Shown: piece by piece, positions 5,494 through 12,625 of the stretch
Layout: each line of letters starts with the position of its first letter
How positions within the stretch are numbered: position 1 is the stretch's first letter
Assembly (NCBI GenBank): GCA_019118985.1
Contig: DWXX01000019.1
Location: forward strand, 1 to 12,625
Length of the DNA: 12,625 bases
Reading direction: 5' to 3'
Source: Candidatus Faecalibacterium faecipullorum
Lineage (GTDB): Bacteria > Bacillota > Clostridia > Oscillospirales > Ruminococcaceae
The notes under the pieces: model-generated
Database searches by the model: none
The model's input: the letters and a program-made list of their open reading frames with translations, nothing else
Told to the model about the DNA's origin: nothing
Translations under genes and position numbers: made by a program

Positions 5494-8400
5494 GTGAACA
5501 AGACCTATCGCAAAAACATGTGGCGGGAGCTTGCCGCCAACAAAAGCCGCTTTGCCTCGGTGTTCGGCATCGTGCTGCTGGGGGTCATGATGCTGTCGGG
5601 GCTGCTCAGCGTCGGCCCCGGCATGCGCCGCGCCGGGCAGCGGTGGTACAGCGGGCAGAACGTCTTTGACATCCGGGTGGTCTCCACCCTCGGCTTGAGC
5701 GGCGCGGACATCGACGCCATCGCCGCCGTCGAAGGGGTCGAGGCGGTCATGCCGGTCAAGTCGGTGGACTGCGAGGGCAGCTACCGCGGGGGCAGCACCC
5801 TGGCGGTGCGGCTGCAGCAGCTGCCGGTCTACCCGCAGCTGGCCGACAAGGCCAACATGAACCGCCTGGTGCTGGAATCGGGCCGCCTGCCCGAGACCCC
5901 CGCCGAGTGCGCCGTCCAGGTGCTGGACAGCGCCGCCGACAACATCCGCCTGGGGGACGTCATCACCCTGTCGGGCTACGCTGAGGGCGACCTTGCCGAG
6001 GGCGAGGTCACGGTGGTGGGCTTTGTCACCGACCCCCTCTACTTCTCCAACGAGACCGAGAGCACCACCGCCGGCAACGGCGCGCTGGGCCTTGCGGTCT
6101 ACCTGCCCGACGGCAGCCTCGAGATGGACTACTACGCCTCCTGCTACATCAAGGCGGCCGGGGCGGGGCAGTACGACAACTATTCCGACGAATACCAGGC
6201 GGCGGTGGACGCCGTCAAGGCCCGTCTGGAGGGCATCGCCGCCGGGCAGGCTGTCCAGCGCCGGGACGAGCTGATCCAGTCGGCCCGCGACCAGCTGGAC
6301 GAAGCCCGGGCCGAGTTCGAGCGGCAGGAGGCCGACGCCCGGGCCCAGCTGGCCGAAGCCGAGGCCCAGCTGAACGAGGCCAAGGCCGAGCTGGACGAGG
6401 GCGAGGCCGCATACGCCAGCGGCAAGGCCCAGCTGGACGAGCAGAAGGCCGCCCTGCCCGGCACCATGGCCAGCGGCGCAGACCAGCTGGTGGACGCCCA
6501 GCGGCAGGTGCTGGAGTTTGAGGCGCAGCTTGAGCAGATCAAGCAGCTGGTCACCCTCAAGGGGGTGGCCGACCCCATGCTGGGCTACGCCGAGGACATC
6601 CTGCACAACGCCGAGCAGGCCCTGGAAGAGGCCGAGCCCGACGACGTCAACTACGTCGAGCTGCGGGACATCCTCAACCGGGCGCAGGCCCTCTACGACT
6701 CCACCTACGACCAGCTGCAGAGCTACCAGGCCCAGCTGGACGAGGGCAAGCGGCAGATGTACGCCCAGGGGCTGATCTCCTCCCCCGACCTGACCAACGA
6801 GGAGCTGGTGGCCGAAGCCGAGGCCGCGCTGCGGGAGATGAAGCTGCAGGTGCTGTCCGGGCAGCTGGCCCTCAACACCGGCAACGCCGAGGCCTTCACC
6901 GCCTTTGACGCCGCCGAACAGCAGCTGGCCGACGCACGCGCCCAGCTGGACGACGGCTGGGCCCAGTACAACGAGGGCGCGGCCGAGTTCGCCCGGCAGA
7001 AGGCCGACGCCGAGGCGCAGCTGGCCGACGCGCGCCGTCAGCTGGCCGACGCCGAAGAACAGGTGGACGACATCACCGCCGGCGAGTGGTACGTCCTCGA
7101 CCGGGGCAGCGTGGTCTCGATGGTGCTGTTCGAGCAGAACGCCGACCGCATCGAGTCGATCGCGCGGGTCTTCCCCGTCTTCTTCTTCCTGGTGGCGGCG
7201 CTGGTGGCCAGCACCACCATGACCCGCATGGTGGAAGAGAACCGCACCCAGATGGGCACATTCAAAGCCCTGGGCTACACCGACGGCGAGATCACCGCCA
7301 AGTACATGGTCTACGGCATCTCGGCCGGGCTGCTGGGCTGCATCGCCGGCATGGCGCTGGGGTTCTGCCTCATCCCGTGGATCATCTGGTGGGCCTATTC
7401 CACCGTCTTTGCGCTGCCCACCTTCCGGCTGGCGGTCTACCCTGCCCTCGCGGTGATGAGCGTGGTCATCAGCATCGGGGTGGTGGGGCTGACCACTTTG
7501 GCGGCCTGCCGGGTCTCCCTCAAGGAGAAGCCGGCCGCCCTGCTGCTGCCCCGCGCCCCCGCCGCCGGCAAGCGGATCTTCCTCGAGCGGGTGGGCCCGC
7601 TGTGGCGGCGGATGAGCTTTTCCCAAAAGACCACCGCCCGCAATATGTTCCGCTACAAAAAGCGCTTTTACATGACGGTGCTGGGCGTCGCCGGCTGCAC
7701 CGCGCTGCTGTTGATCGGCTTCGGGCTGCAGGACTCCATCGTCGAGATCGTCGCCCGGCAGTACGGCAGCGTGCAGCAGGCCGACCTGGCCATCTCGCTG
7801 TCCAGCGATAAGGCGCTGGACGAGGGCTCCTCCCTGACCGAGACCCTCGCCGCGCGGGACGAGGTGGAGAGCTGGGGCGCCTTCTACACCCGGACGGTGT
7901 CGGTCTACGCCGACGCCGCCGGCGCCGGCGAGCTCAGTGTCACCCTGGTGGCCGCCGAAGAGCCGCAGAAGCTGACCGAATACTTCCGGCTGGAGAGCGC
8001 CCTCGGCCGCGAGCTGCCCTTCATCGACGGCAGCGTCGTTTTGACCCAGAAGACCGCCGAGCTGCTGGGCGCGTCCGCCGGGGACAGCATCTGGGTCCAG
8101 GGCACCGACGGCAGCCGGGTCCAGCTGACCCTGACCGGCGTGACCGAGAACTACCTCGGCGCCTACCTCTACGTCACCCAGAACACCCTCGCGCGGCTGG
8201 TGGCAGACAGCGCCCCCAACACCGTCTACGTCCGCACCAGCTGCGCCGACGACACCCAGCGCCAGACCCTGAGCACCGTCCTGCTGGGCTGCAACTATGT
8301 GTCCAGCACCGCCTTCACCGCCGACAGCGCCGCCATGTACGACAGCACCATCACCTGCATCAACTACGTGGTGGTCCTGATCATCGCCTGCGCGGCGGCA

Positions 8401-8760
8401 TTGGCCGCGGTGGTGCTGTACAACCTGATCAGCGTCAACATCGGCGAGCGCAAGAAGGAGCTCGCCACCATCAAGGTCCTCGGCTTCTTCGACAAGGAGG
8501 TCTACCGCTACATCTTCCGCGAGATCGAGCTGCTCAGCGTCATCGGCGCGGCGGTGGGCCTTGCCATCGGGGTGCCGCTGCACCAGTTCGTCATACGCAC
8601 CGTCGAGTCGGAGCAGATGATGTTCATCCGTATGCTGGAGCCCACCAGCTTCCTGTACAGCGTGGCGCTGACGCTGCTGTTCACCGTGGCGGTCTGCCGC
8701 GCGATGCGCCGCCAGGTGCGCAATATCAGCATGGTCGAGAGCATGAAAGCCCCCGAGTGA
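5494..8760 (+). CDS. Large FtsX/MacB-type ABC permease with extracytoplasmic coiled coil
   Basis: Membrane partner of the preceding ATPase, 1088 residues. Predicted order: cytoplasmic start MNKTYRKNMWRELAANKSR, TM1 (about 21-42), an extracytoplasmic MacB-like domain (about 45-250), and a first coiled-coil arm (about 256-351, repeated QLAEAEAQLNEAKAELDEG). A linker and a second arm (about 435-526, QLADARRQLADAEEQVDD) follow, then the first FtsX core with three TMs (about 559-580, 607-632, 646-671). Next come TM5 (725-746), a second external domain (about 750-950) and the second FtsX core with TMs at about 956-982, 1010-1032 and 1053-1069. Such permeases move lipids, peptides or antimicrobials, or transmit force without transport; this sequence does not say which. 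The start is GTG 5494 with only a weak ribosome site, suggesting translational coupling to the ATPase. Confidence 0.92.
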   Translation: MNKTYRKNMWRELAANKSRFASVFGIVLLGVMMLSGLLSVGPGMRRAGQRWYSGQNVFDIRVVSTLGLSGADIDAIAAVEGVEAVMPVKSVDCEGSYRGGSTLAVRLQQLPVYPQLADKANMNRLVLESGRLPETPAECAVQVLDSAADNIRLGDVITLSGYAEGDLAEGEVTVVGFVTDPLYFSNETESTTAGNGALGLAVYLPDGSLEMDYYASCYIKAAGAGQYDNYSDEYQAAVDAVKARLEGIAAGQAVQRRDELIQSARDQLDEARAEFERQEADARAQLAEAEAQLNEAKAELDEGEAAYASGKAQLDEQKAALPGTMASGADQLVDAQRQVLEFEAQLEQIKQLVTLKGVADPMLGYAEDILHNAEQALEEAEPDDVNYVELRDILNRAQALYDSTYDQLQSYQAQLDEGKRQMYAQGLISSPDLTNEELVAEAEAALREMKLQVLSGQLALNTGNAEAFTAFDAAEQQLADARAQLDDGWAQYNEGAAEFARQKADAEAQLADARRQLADAEEQVDDITAGEWYVLDRGSVVSMVLFEQNADRIESIARVFPVFFFLVAALVASTTMTRMVEENRTQMGTFKALGYTDGEITAKYMVYGISAGLLGCIAGMALGFCLIPWIIWWAYSTVFALPTFRLAVYPALAVMSVVISIGVVGLTTLAACRVSLKEKPAALLLPRAPAAGKRIFLERVGPLWRRMSFSQKTTARNMFRYKKRFYMTVLGVAGCTALLLIGFGLQDSIVEIVARQYGSVQQADLAISLSSDKALDEGSSLTETLAARDEVESWGAFYTRTVSVYADAAGAGELSVTLVAAEEPQKLTEYFRLESALGRELPFIDGSVVLTQKTAELLGASAGDSIWVQGTDGSRVQLTLTGVTENYLGAYLYVTQNTLARLVADSAPNTVYVRTSCADDTQRQTLSTVLLGCNYVSSTAFTADSAAMYDSTITCINYVVVLIIACAAALAAVVLYNLISVNIGERKKELATIKVLGFFDKEVYRYIFREIELLSVIGAAVGLAIGVPLHQFVIRTVESEQMMFIRMLEPTSFLYSVALTLLFTVAVCRAMRRQVRNISMVESMKAPE

Positions 8761-8778
8761 CCCCCCGCACACACAAAA

Positions 8779-8835
8779 CACCCCCGCCCTTTGTCCGCGC
8801 TGCAAGGCAGACAGGGGGCGGGGGTCGTTTTTGTA
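8779..8835. terminator. Bidirectional terminator between the ABC exporter and pyrI
   Basis: ACCCCCGCCC (8780-8789) pairs with GGGCGGGGGT (8816-8825), a 10-bp GC stem with a 26-nt loop. CGTTTTT follows on the plus strand and GTTTTG on the minus strand. It lies 19 nt after the permease stop and just beyond the pyrI stop, so it serves the two convergent units. Confidence 0.85.
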
Positions 8836-8847
8836 TGGGGGCGGGGG

Positions 8848-9285
8848 TCAGTCTTTATTCACCTGCAGCTCCTGCTCGCAGTAGACGCAGCGGTACTTGC
8901 CGCCGGCGCCCAGCTCGAAGATCTGGTCGCACTCCTCCTCGACGGTGGAGATGCACCGCGGGTTGCGGCAGCGGACGATGTTGACCAGCCGGCGGGGGGG
9001 CTGGGGCTTTTCCTTCCGGACGGGCCTGCCGTCCTGGATGGTGGTGACCGTGATGTCCGGGTCGAGGTAGGCCAGCACGTCCAGCTTGAGCCAGGCGGCG
9101 TTCCCCTCCACCTTGATGATGTCCTTGCGGCCGGTGGGCGACTTGGACGAGCGGGCGTTCTGGATCAGCGCGACGCTCGAGGTGCGGTTGCCCTTGATGC
9201 CCAGCAGGTCCATCAGCCCGATGGCGGTGCCCGGCTTGATGTGGTCGATCACGATCCCGTTCTGGATCTCGTCAATGTTCAGCAT
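8848..9285 (-). CDS. pyrI: Aspartate carbamoyltransferase regulatory chain
   Basis: Regulatory subunit that binds nucleotide effectors (CTP/UTP inhibit, ATP activates in the E. coli enzyme) and holds PyrB trimers together. The 145-residue protein has an N-terminal allosteric domain (IDEIQNGIVIDHI, then PGTAIGLMDLLGIKG). Its C-terminal zinc domain has the four Cys ligands in the family arrangement: Cys106 and Cys111 in CRNPRC, Cys133 and Cys136 in CVYC. ATG 9285 is preferred, 10 nt after AAGGAGG; an in-frame GTG at 9291 would be only 4 nt from that site. It begins about 22 nt after the pyrB stop, so pyrBI form one unit. Confidence 0.95.
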   Translation of the reverse strand: MLNIDEIQNGIVIDHIKPGTAIGLMDLLGIKGNRTSSVALIQNARSSKSPTGRKDIIKVEGNAAWLKLDVLAYLDPDITVTTIQDGRPVRKEKPQPPRRLVNIVRCRNPRCISTVEEECDQIFELGAGGKYRCVYCEQELQVNKD

Positions 9286-9307
9286 CTTCACGCATCCTCC
9301 TTACGCA

Positions 9308-10249
9308 TCATGCATTCCCCCGGGGGGCTTTGGGGTCGGGCAGGCCCAGCAGTGTCATGATGAGGGCCATCCGGACGTAGACGCCGTTCTGCACCTGCTC
9401 AAAGTAGGCGGCGCGGGGGTCGTCGTCGACGTCCAGGGCGATCTCGTTGACCCGGGGCAGCGGGTGCAACACCGCCATGTCGGGCTTGGCGAGGGCCATC
9501 TTCTCGCGGGTGAGGATGTAGCTGTTTTTCAGCCGGACGTAGTCCTCCTCGTTGAAGAACCGCTCGCGCTGCACGCGGGTCATGTAGAGGATGTCGAGGC
9601 CGGGCATCGATTCCTCCAGGCTGCGGGTCTCGGCGTAGGGGATGTCGCCGCCCTCCAGCACGTCGGTGATGATGTAGTCGGGCACCCGCAGCTCGGCCGG
9701 GCTGATGAGGACGAACCGCACCCCCTCGTACCGCACCATGGTCTTGATGAGGGAGTGGACCGTCCGCCCGAACTTGAGGTCGCCGCACAGGCCGATGGTC
9801 AGGCCGTTCAGCGTGCCCTTGCGGGTGCGGATGGTCATCAGGTCGGTCAGGGTCTGGGTGGGGTGCTGATGGCCGCCGTCCCCGGCGTTGATGACCGGGA
9901 TGCGGGAATAGCGGCTGGCCCGCAGCGGCGCGCCCTCTTTGGGGTGGCGGATGGCGGCGATGTCGGCGTAGCAGGACACCACCCGGATGGTGTCGGCCAC
10001 GCTCTCGCCCTTGGAGGCGCTGGACACATTCTCGCTCGGGAAGCCCAGCACCTGCCCGCCCAGGTTGAGCATGGCCGCCTCGAACGACAGGCGGGTGCGG
10101 GTGGAGGGCTCATAGAACAGAGTGGCCAGCTTTTTGCGGGCGGCCGCGTCCCGGTAGGCCGCCGGGTCCTCCCGGATGCGGCAGGCCAGGTCGAGCAGGG
10201 CGTCGGTCTCCGCCCGGGTAAAGTCAAGGGGGTCGATCAGATGGCGCAT
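9308..10249 (-). CDS. pyrB: Aspartate carbamoyltransferase catalytic chain
   Basis: Condenses carbamoyl phosphate with aspartate to N-carbamoyl-aspartate, the first committed step of pyrimidine synthesis. The 313-residue protein has the carbamoyl-phosphate loop YEPSTRTR (46-53), the SASKGES loop carrying the active-site Lys80 donated across the trimer interface, His127 in HQHPTQ, and HPLPRVNEI (from 262) in the aspartate domain. The ATG is preceded at 6 nt by AAGGAGG. The presence of PyrI directly downstream indicates a class B, allosterically regulated holoenzyme. No clear separate promoter is visible in the 109 nt to gntR, so it may be read from the gntR promoter. Confidence 0.97.
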   Translation of the reverse strand: MRHLIDPLDFTRAETDALLDLACRIREDPAAYRDAAARKKLATLFYEPSTRTRLSFEAAMLNLGGQVLGFPSENVSSASKGESVADTIRVVSCYADIAAIRHPKEGAPLRASRYSRIPVINAGDGGHQHPTQTLTDLMTIRTRKGTLNGLTIGLCGDLKFGRTVHSLIKTMVRYEGVRFVLISPAELRVPDYIITDVLEGGDIPYAETRSLEESMPGLDILYMTRVQRERFFNEEDYVRLKNSYILTREKMALAKPDMAVLHPLPRVNEIALDVDDDPRAAYFEQVQNGVYVRMALIMTLLGLPDPKAPRGNA

Positions 10250-10325
10250 GGGGTGCCTCCTTCGATGGTCATTTCACAGCGCCGCTCGCCGGCGGGCGGG
10301 GGCGGATATTGCACTTCTCACAGAG

Positions 10326-10350
10326 ATTCCCCGCCCGGCGGGCGGGGAAT
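10326..10350 (-). other. Perfect GC hairpin between gntR and pyrB
   Basis: ATTCCCCGCCC (10326-10336), 3-nt loop, GGGCGGGGAAT (10340-10350): a perfect 11-bp stem starting 8 nt after the gntR stop. On the minus strand it is not followed by a T run (CTCTGTGAG), so it is a poor intrinsic terminator. The right-hand arm could also pair with a C-rich stretch (about 10295-10315) nearer pyrB, which would allow alternative leader folds. It might protect the 3' end of gntR mRNA, cause pausing, or control pyrBI. Confidence 0.5.
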
Positions 10351-10358
10351 CCTGCGGT

Positions 10359-11114
10359 TCAAAGCAGTTTTCGCAAGATCGAAAAGTCAAAAAAGTTGGT
10401 GTAGTAGCTCAGCGCCCGCAGCACCGGCCGGCACAGCCGGGTGTAGCACACTTCATCCAGCAGCAGCATGGCCTCGCCCGCATCCAGCTGCATGGCGGTG
10501 CGGATGGCCTCGTCCGGGCAGGCGGCCTTGATGTGGGCCACCGTCGACGAGACCTGCTGCCCGCAGACTTTCTCCAGCACGTCGAAGATGGAGCCTGTCA
10601 GGTCGGCGCGGCGCTCGTCCTGCCCGCCCAGCAGCGCGCGGGGCAGGTAGTTGACCGAGTAGATGACCGGCTCGGCGTCGGCCAGCACCCGCTTGCGGAT
10701 GCAGACCACCTCGGCCCCCGGCTCGATTGCAAGGCTGCGGGCCAGCTCCTCGCCGGCGCGGGTCACCTCCACCCGGATGCTGTCGGCGTGGGGGCAGCGC
10801 CCGAAGGAGCGGATGAGGGGGTAGTATTCCAGCTTCTGGTCCAGACGGCTGCGCAGGTCCAGCACGGCGTGGTTGACCACCGTGCCGATGCCCCGCACCC
10901 GCTCGACATAGCCCGACCGCTCCAGGGTGCTGAGGGCGTCCCGGACCACCGTCCGGCTGACCCCCAGCTCGGCGGCGAGGTCGAGCTCGGCCGGCAGGCG
11001 GTCAAGCCCGGCGTAGCGGCCGCTGCGCAGCTGCTCCAGCAGCTGGGTGACCACACGGTCGCTGATGACTGTGCCGCCCAGACGGCCGGCGGTATCCTGC
11101 GCAGTTTCCTTCAT
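10359..11114 (-). CDS. GntR-family regulator, HutC subfamily (UTRA effector domain)
   Basis: 251-residue transcription factor. The N-terminal winged helix-turn-helix (about 16-83) reads LPAELDLAAELGVSRTVVRD and then LSTLERSGYVERVRGIGTVV, the GntR signature. The C-terminal half (about 110-245) has the UTRA pattern: GAEVVCIRKRVLADAEPVIY, FDVLEKVCG, and MLLLDEVCYT followed by SYYTNFFDFSI. HutC-type UTRA domains bind small metabolites such as sugars, amino acids or their phosphates; the ligand cannot be read here. The start at 11114 has GGGAGG 7 nt upstream. It has its own promoter with a dyad at the start point, suggesting autoregulation. Target candidates are its own unit with pyrBI, or pepT upstream. 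Confidence 0.9.
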   Translation of the reverse strand: MKETAQDTAGRLGGTVISDRVVTQLLEQLRSGRYAGLDRLPAELDLAAELGVSRTVVRDALSTLERSGYVERVRGIGTVVNHAVLDLRSRLDQKLEYYPLIRSFGRCPHADSIRVEVTRAGEELARSLAIEPGAEVVCIRKRVLADAEPVIYSVNYLPRALLGGQDERRADLTGSIFDVLEKVCGQQVSSTVAHIKAACPDEAIRTAMQLDAGEAMLLLDEVCYTRLCRPVLRALSYYTNFFDFSILRKLL

Positions 11115-11149
11115 GGCGATGCCTCCCTTGCTTTGCTCTGCGGGGCGGG

Positions 11150-11196
11150 GACTTTAAGTCTGTGTCCAGTATACCACAAACCGACAGCTTTTGAAA
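11150..11196 (-). promoter_or_regulatory. gntR promoter and candidate operator
   Basis: Minus strand: -35 TTTCAA (11196-11191), 17-bp spacer, extended -10 TGGTATACT (hexamer 11173-11168). The 11-bp dyad GACTTTAAGTC (11150-11160) sits at the predicted start point, where a bound repressor would block transcription. Confidence 0.65.
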
Positions 11197-11231
11197 CGGC
11201 CCGGCGCAGAAATGGGGCGGGAAATTTCACT

Positions 11232-12455
11232 TCACCGCACCTTGGCGTAGAGGGCGATGATGTTCCCCACCACCTCGGCGGCCTTGTCCATCCGCTCGGC
11301 GGTGGTGCACTCGTATACGCCGTGGAAGTTGAACCCGCCGGTGCCGAGGTTGGGGCAGGGCAGGCCCTTCCAGCTGAGGGTGGCGCCGTCGGTGCCGCCC
11401 CGGACGGGCAGCTCTTCCGGCTCAAGGCCGGCCATCCGGATGGCGGTGCGGGCGGTCTCGACCAGGTGGAAGTGGGGGCGGATCTTCTCGATCATGTTGC
11501 GGTAGCTGTCCTTGATCTCGACGGCGACGGTCCCCGCGCCGTAGCGGCCGTTCATCCAGGCGGCGATCTGGCGAAGCATCTCCTTTTTGTATTCCAGGCA
11601 GGCGGCGTCGTGGTCCCGCAGGATGTAGCCCAGCTTTGCCTCGTTGACGTCGCCGTACATCTGGCACAGGTGGTAGAAGCCCTGCCGGCCCTCGGTGGTC
11701 TCGGGGCGGGCCATGCGCGGCAGGGCCAGGTGGTACTCCATCGCCAGGTTGGAGGCGTTGATCATGGTGTCCTTGGCGCTGCCCGGGTGGACCGACAGCC
11801 CCCGGATGGTGACGGTGGCCGCCGCGGCGTTGAAGTTCTCATACTCGATGCCGCCCACGTCGCCGCCGTCCACCGTGTAGGCGAAGTCGGCGCCGAACCG
11901 CTCGAGGTCGAACAGGTCGGCCCCCTCGCCGATCTCCTCGTCGGGGGTGAAGGCGATGGCCAGCCGCCCGTGGGGCAGCCCGTCCCGGATGACCGTCTCG
12001 ACGGCGGTGAGGATCTCGGCGATGCCGGCCTTGTCGTCGGCGCCCAGCAGGGTGGTGCCGTCCGATGTGATCAGGGTCTCCCCCTTCATCGACGCCAGGA
12101 AGGGGAAGGCGCTGACCTTCATCACAGCGCCGCTGCCCGGCAGCTGCACGTCTTTGCCGTCGTAGTTCTCATGGATGACGGGGCGGACATTCTCGCCCGA
12201 GGCGTCGGGGGAGGTGTCCATGTGGGCGATCAGCCCCAGGCAGGGCAGCCCCTCGCAGCCGGGGGCGGCGGGCAGGCTGCCGTAGACATAGCAGTGCTCG
12301 TCCACCGCGGCGTCGGCGATGCCGAGGGCCTGCATCTCCTCCACAAGCAGATGGGCCAGGTCGAACTGGCGGGCGGTGGAGGGGTGGGCCCCCGACGCGG
12401 GGTCAGAGGTGGTGTAGACTTTGGCGTATTGCAGCAGGCGTTCGTATGCGCGCAT
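11232..12455 (-). CDS. pepT: Peptidase T (tripeptide aminopeptidase, M20B)
   Basis: Zinc-dependent cytoplasmic aminopeptidase that removes the N-terminal residue of tripeptides in peptide catabolism. The 407-residue length is nearly the same as E. coli PepT (408). Dinuclear metal and catalytic residues are in place: His78 in AHMDTSPD, the bridging Asp140 in GADDKAG, catalytic Glu173 and ligand Glu174 in PDEEIG, Asp196 in VDGGDVGG and His378 in FNFHGVYE. ATG 12455 is chosen, 7 nt after AGGAG; GTG at 12458 is only 4 nt from it. No clear terminator separates it from gntR, which has its own promoter. Confidence 0.97.
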   Translation of the reverse strand: MRAYERLLQYAKVYTTSDPASGAHPSTARQFDLAHLLVEEMQALGIADAAVDEHCYVYGSLPAAPGCEGLPCLGLIAHMDTSPDASGENVRPVIHENYDGKDVQLPGSGAVMKVSAFPFLASMKGETLITSDGTTLLGADDKAGIAEILTAVETVIRDGLPHGRLAIAFTPDEEIGEGADLFDLERFGADFAYTVDGGDVGGIEYENFNAAAATVTIRGLSVHPGSAKDTMINASNLAMEYHLALPRMARPETTEGRQGFYHLCQMYGDVNEAKLGYILRDHDAACLEYKKEMLRQIAAWMNGRYGAGTVAVEIKDSYRNMIEKIRPHFHLVETARTAIRMAGLEPEELPVRGGTDGATLSWKGLPCPNLGTGGFNFHGVYECTTAERMDKAAEVVGNIIALYAKVR

Positions 12456-12485
12456 CACAAAGCTCCTTTCCTATCGCATGCCGGG

Positions 12486-12502
12486 GCCGGCTGTCTGCCG
12501 GC
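12486..12502 (-). other. Small hairpin in the pepT leader
   Basis: GCCGGC (12486-12491), TGTCT loop, GCCGGC (12497-12502): a 6-bp stem in the roughly 65-nt leader, about 30 nt before the start codon. It could affect mRNA stability or translation; no T run follows. Confidence 0.3.
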
Positions 12503-12527
12503 GCGGCCGTAAAGTGTTCCTGCCCTT

Positions 12528-12556
12528 AGAATACTCCATTTCGCCGGGTTTGACAA
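12528..12556 (-). promoter_or_regulatory. pepT promoter
   Basis: Minus strand: -35 TTGTCA (12556-12551), 17-bp spacer, -10 TATTCT (12533-12528). The predicted start is near 12521. Upstream DNA to the window edge (12557-12625) shows no coding region. Confidence 0.75.
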
Positions 12557-12625
12557 GAGCGGGGCTGCCCGCGCCCTTTCATCTGGCAGGTGAGAAAAAT
12601 TCACCGCCCGCCCCGGCCCGCCCCC

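Noticed and set aside
4747..8805. Minus-strand open frame of 1352 codons opposite the ABC exporter
   Set aside because: It is antisense to two well-recognised genes, has low-complexity Gly/Val/His/Leu composition, and results from the high GC content suppressing stops.
9086..10531. Plus-strand open frame of 481 codons opposite pyrB/pyrI
   Set aside because: Antisense to both aspartate carbamoyltransferase genes; composition is that of a GC shadow.
10176..12512. Plus-strand open frame of 778 codons opposite gntR and pepT
   Set aside because: Shadow of the GntR and peptidase T genes, which carry full family motifs on the minus strand; it also crosses intergenic promoters.

Overview
The window looks like chromosomal DNA from a GC-rich Firmicute, most likely a gut clostridium of the Oscillospiraceae/Ruminococcaceae type. 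The pointers are strong AAGGAGG ribosome binding sites, sigma-A style promoters (several with an extended TGnTATACT -10 box), GC-rich intrinsic terminators, a pyrB-pyrI pair as in clostridia, and a BspA-type leucine-rich-repeat remnant. The genus is inference; no rRNA or other taxonomic marker is present.

Layout. Minus strand, left edge: pyrF (OMP decarboxylase, cut by the window edge) and, just upstream of it, pyrC (dihydroorotase). pyrC has its own promoter and a leader of about 195 nt holding a 29-codon candidate leader peptide that stops at the base of a strong intrinsic terminator. Plus strand: cysE (serine acetyltransferase), divergent from pyrC. Minus strand: a RelE/ParE-type toxin with a Phd/YefM-type antitoxin (about 3130-3773), bracketed by two near-identical 39-bp terminator hairpins. 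Then comes a lower-GC, start-less fragment of a leucine-rich-repeat protein (3910-4542), followed by a plus-strand promoter that fires straight into a 32-bp palindromic hairpin. Plus strand: a MacB-like two-gene ABC exporter (ATPase 4771-5487, 1088-residue FtsX-type permease with a long coiled coil 5494-8760). Minus strand to the right edge: pyrI and pyrB (aspartate carbamoyltransferase regulatory and catalytic chains), a GntR/HutC-type regulator, and pepT (peptidase T) with its own promoter.

How it works together. PyrB/PyrI, PyrC and PyrF catalyse three steps of de novo UMP synthesis. They lie on the same strand but are split by about 6.9 kb of unrelated genes, which suggests that an ancestral pyr operon was interrupted and the distal half gained its own promoter and attenuator. 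The most interesting signal is that pyrC leader: coding frame, stop codon and terminator are arranged as in the enterobacterial pyrL-pyrBI attenuator, unlike the PyrR-binding leaders usual in Firmicutes. The other genes (cysE, toxin-antitoxin, ABC exporter, pepT) are ordinary accessory or metabolic functions. No rRNA, tRNA, CRISPR array, transposase or integrase was seen.
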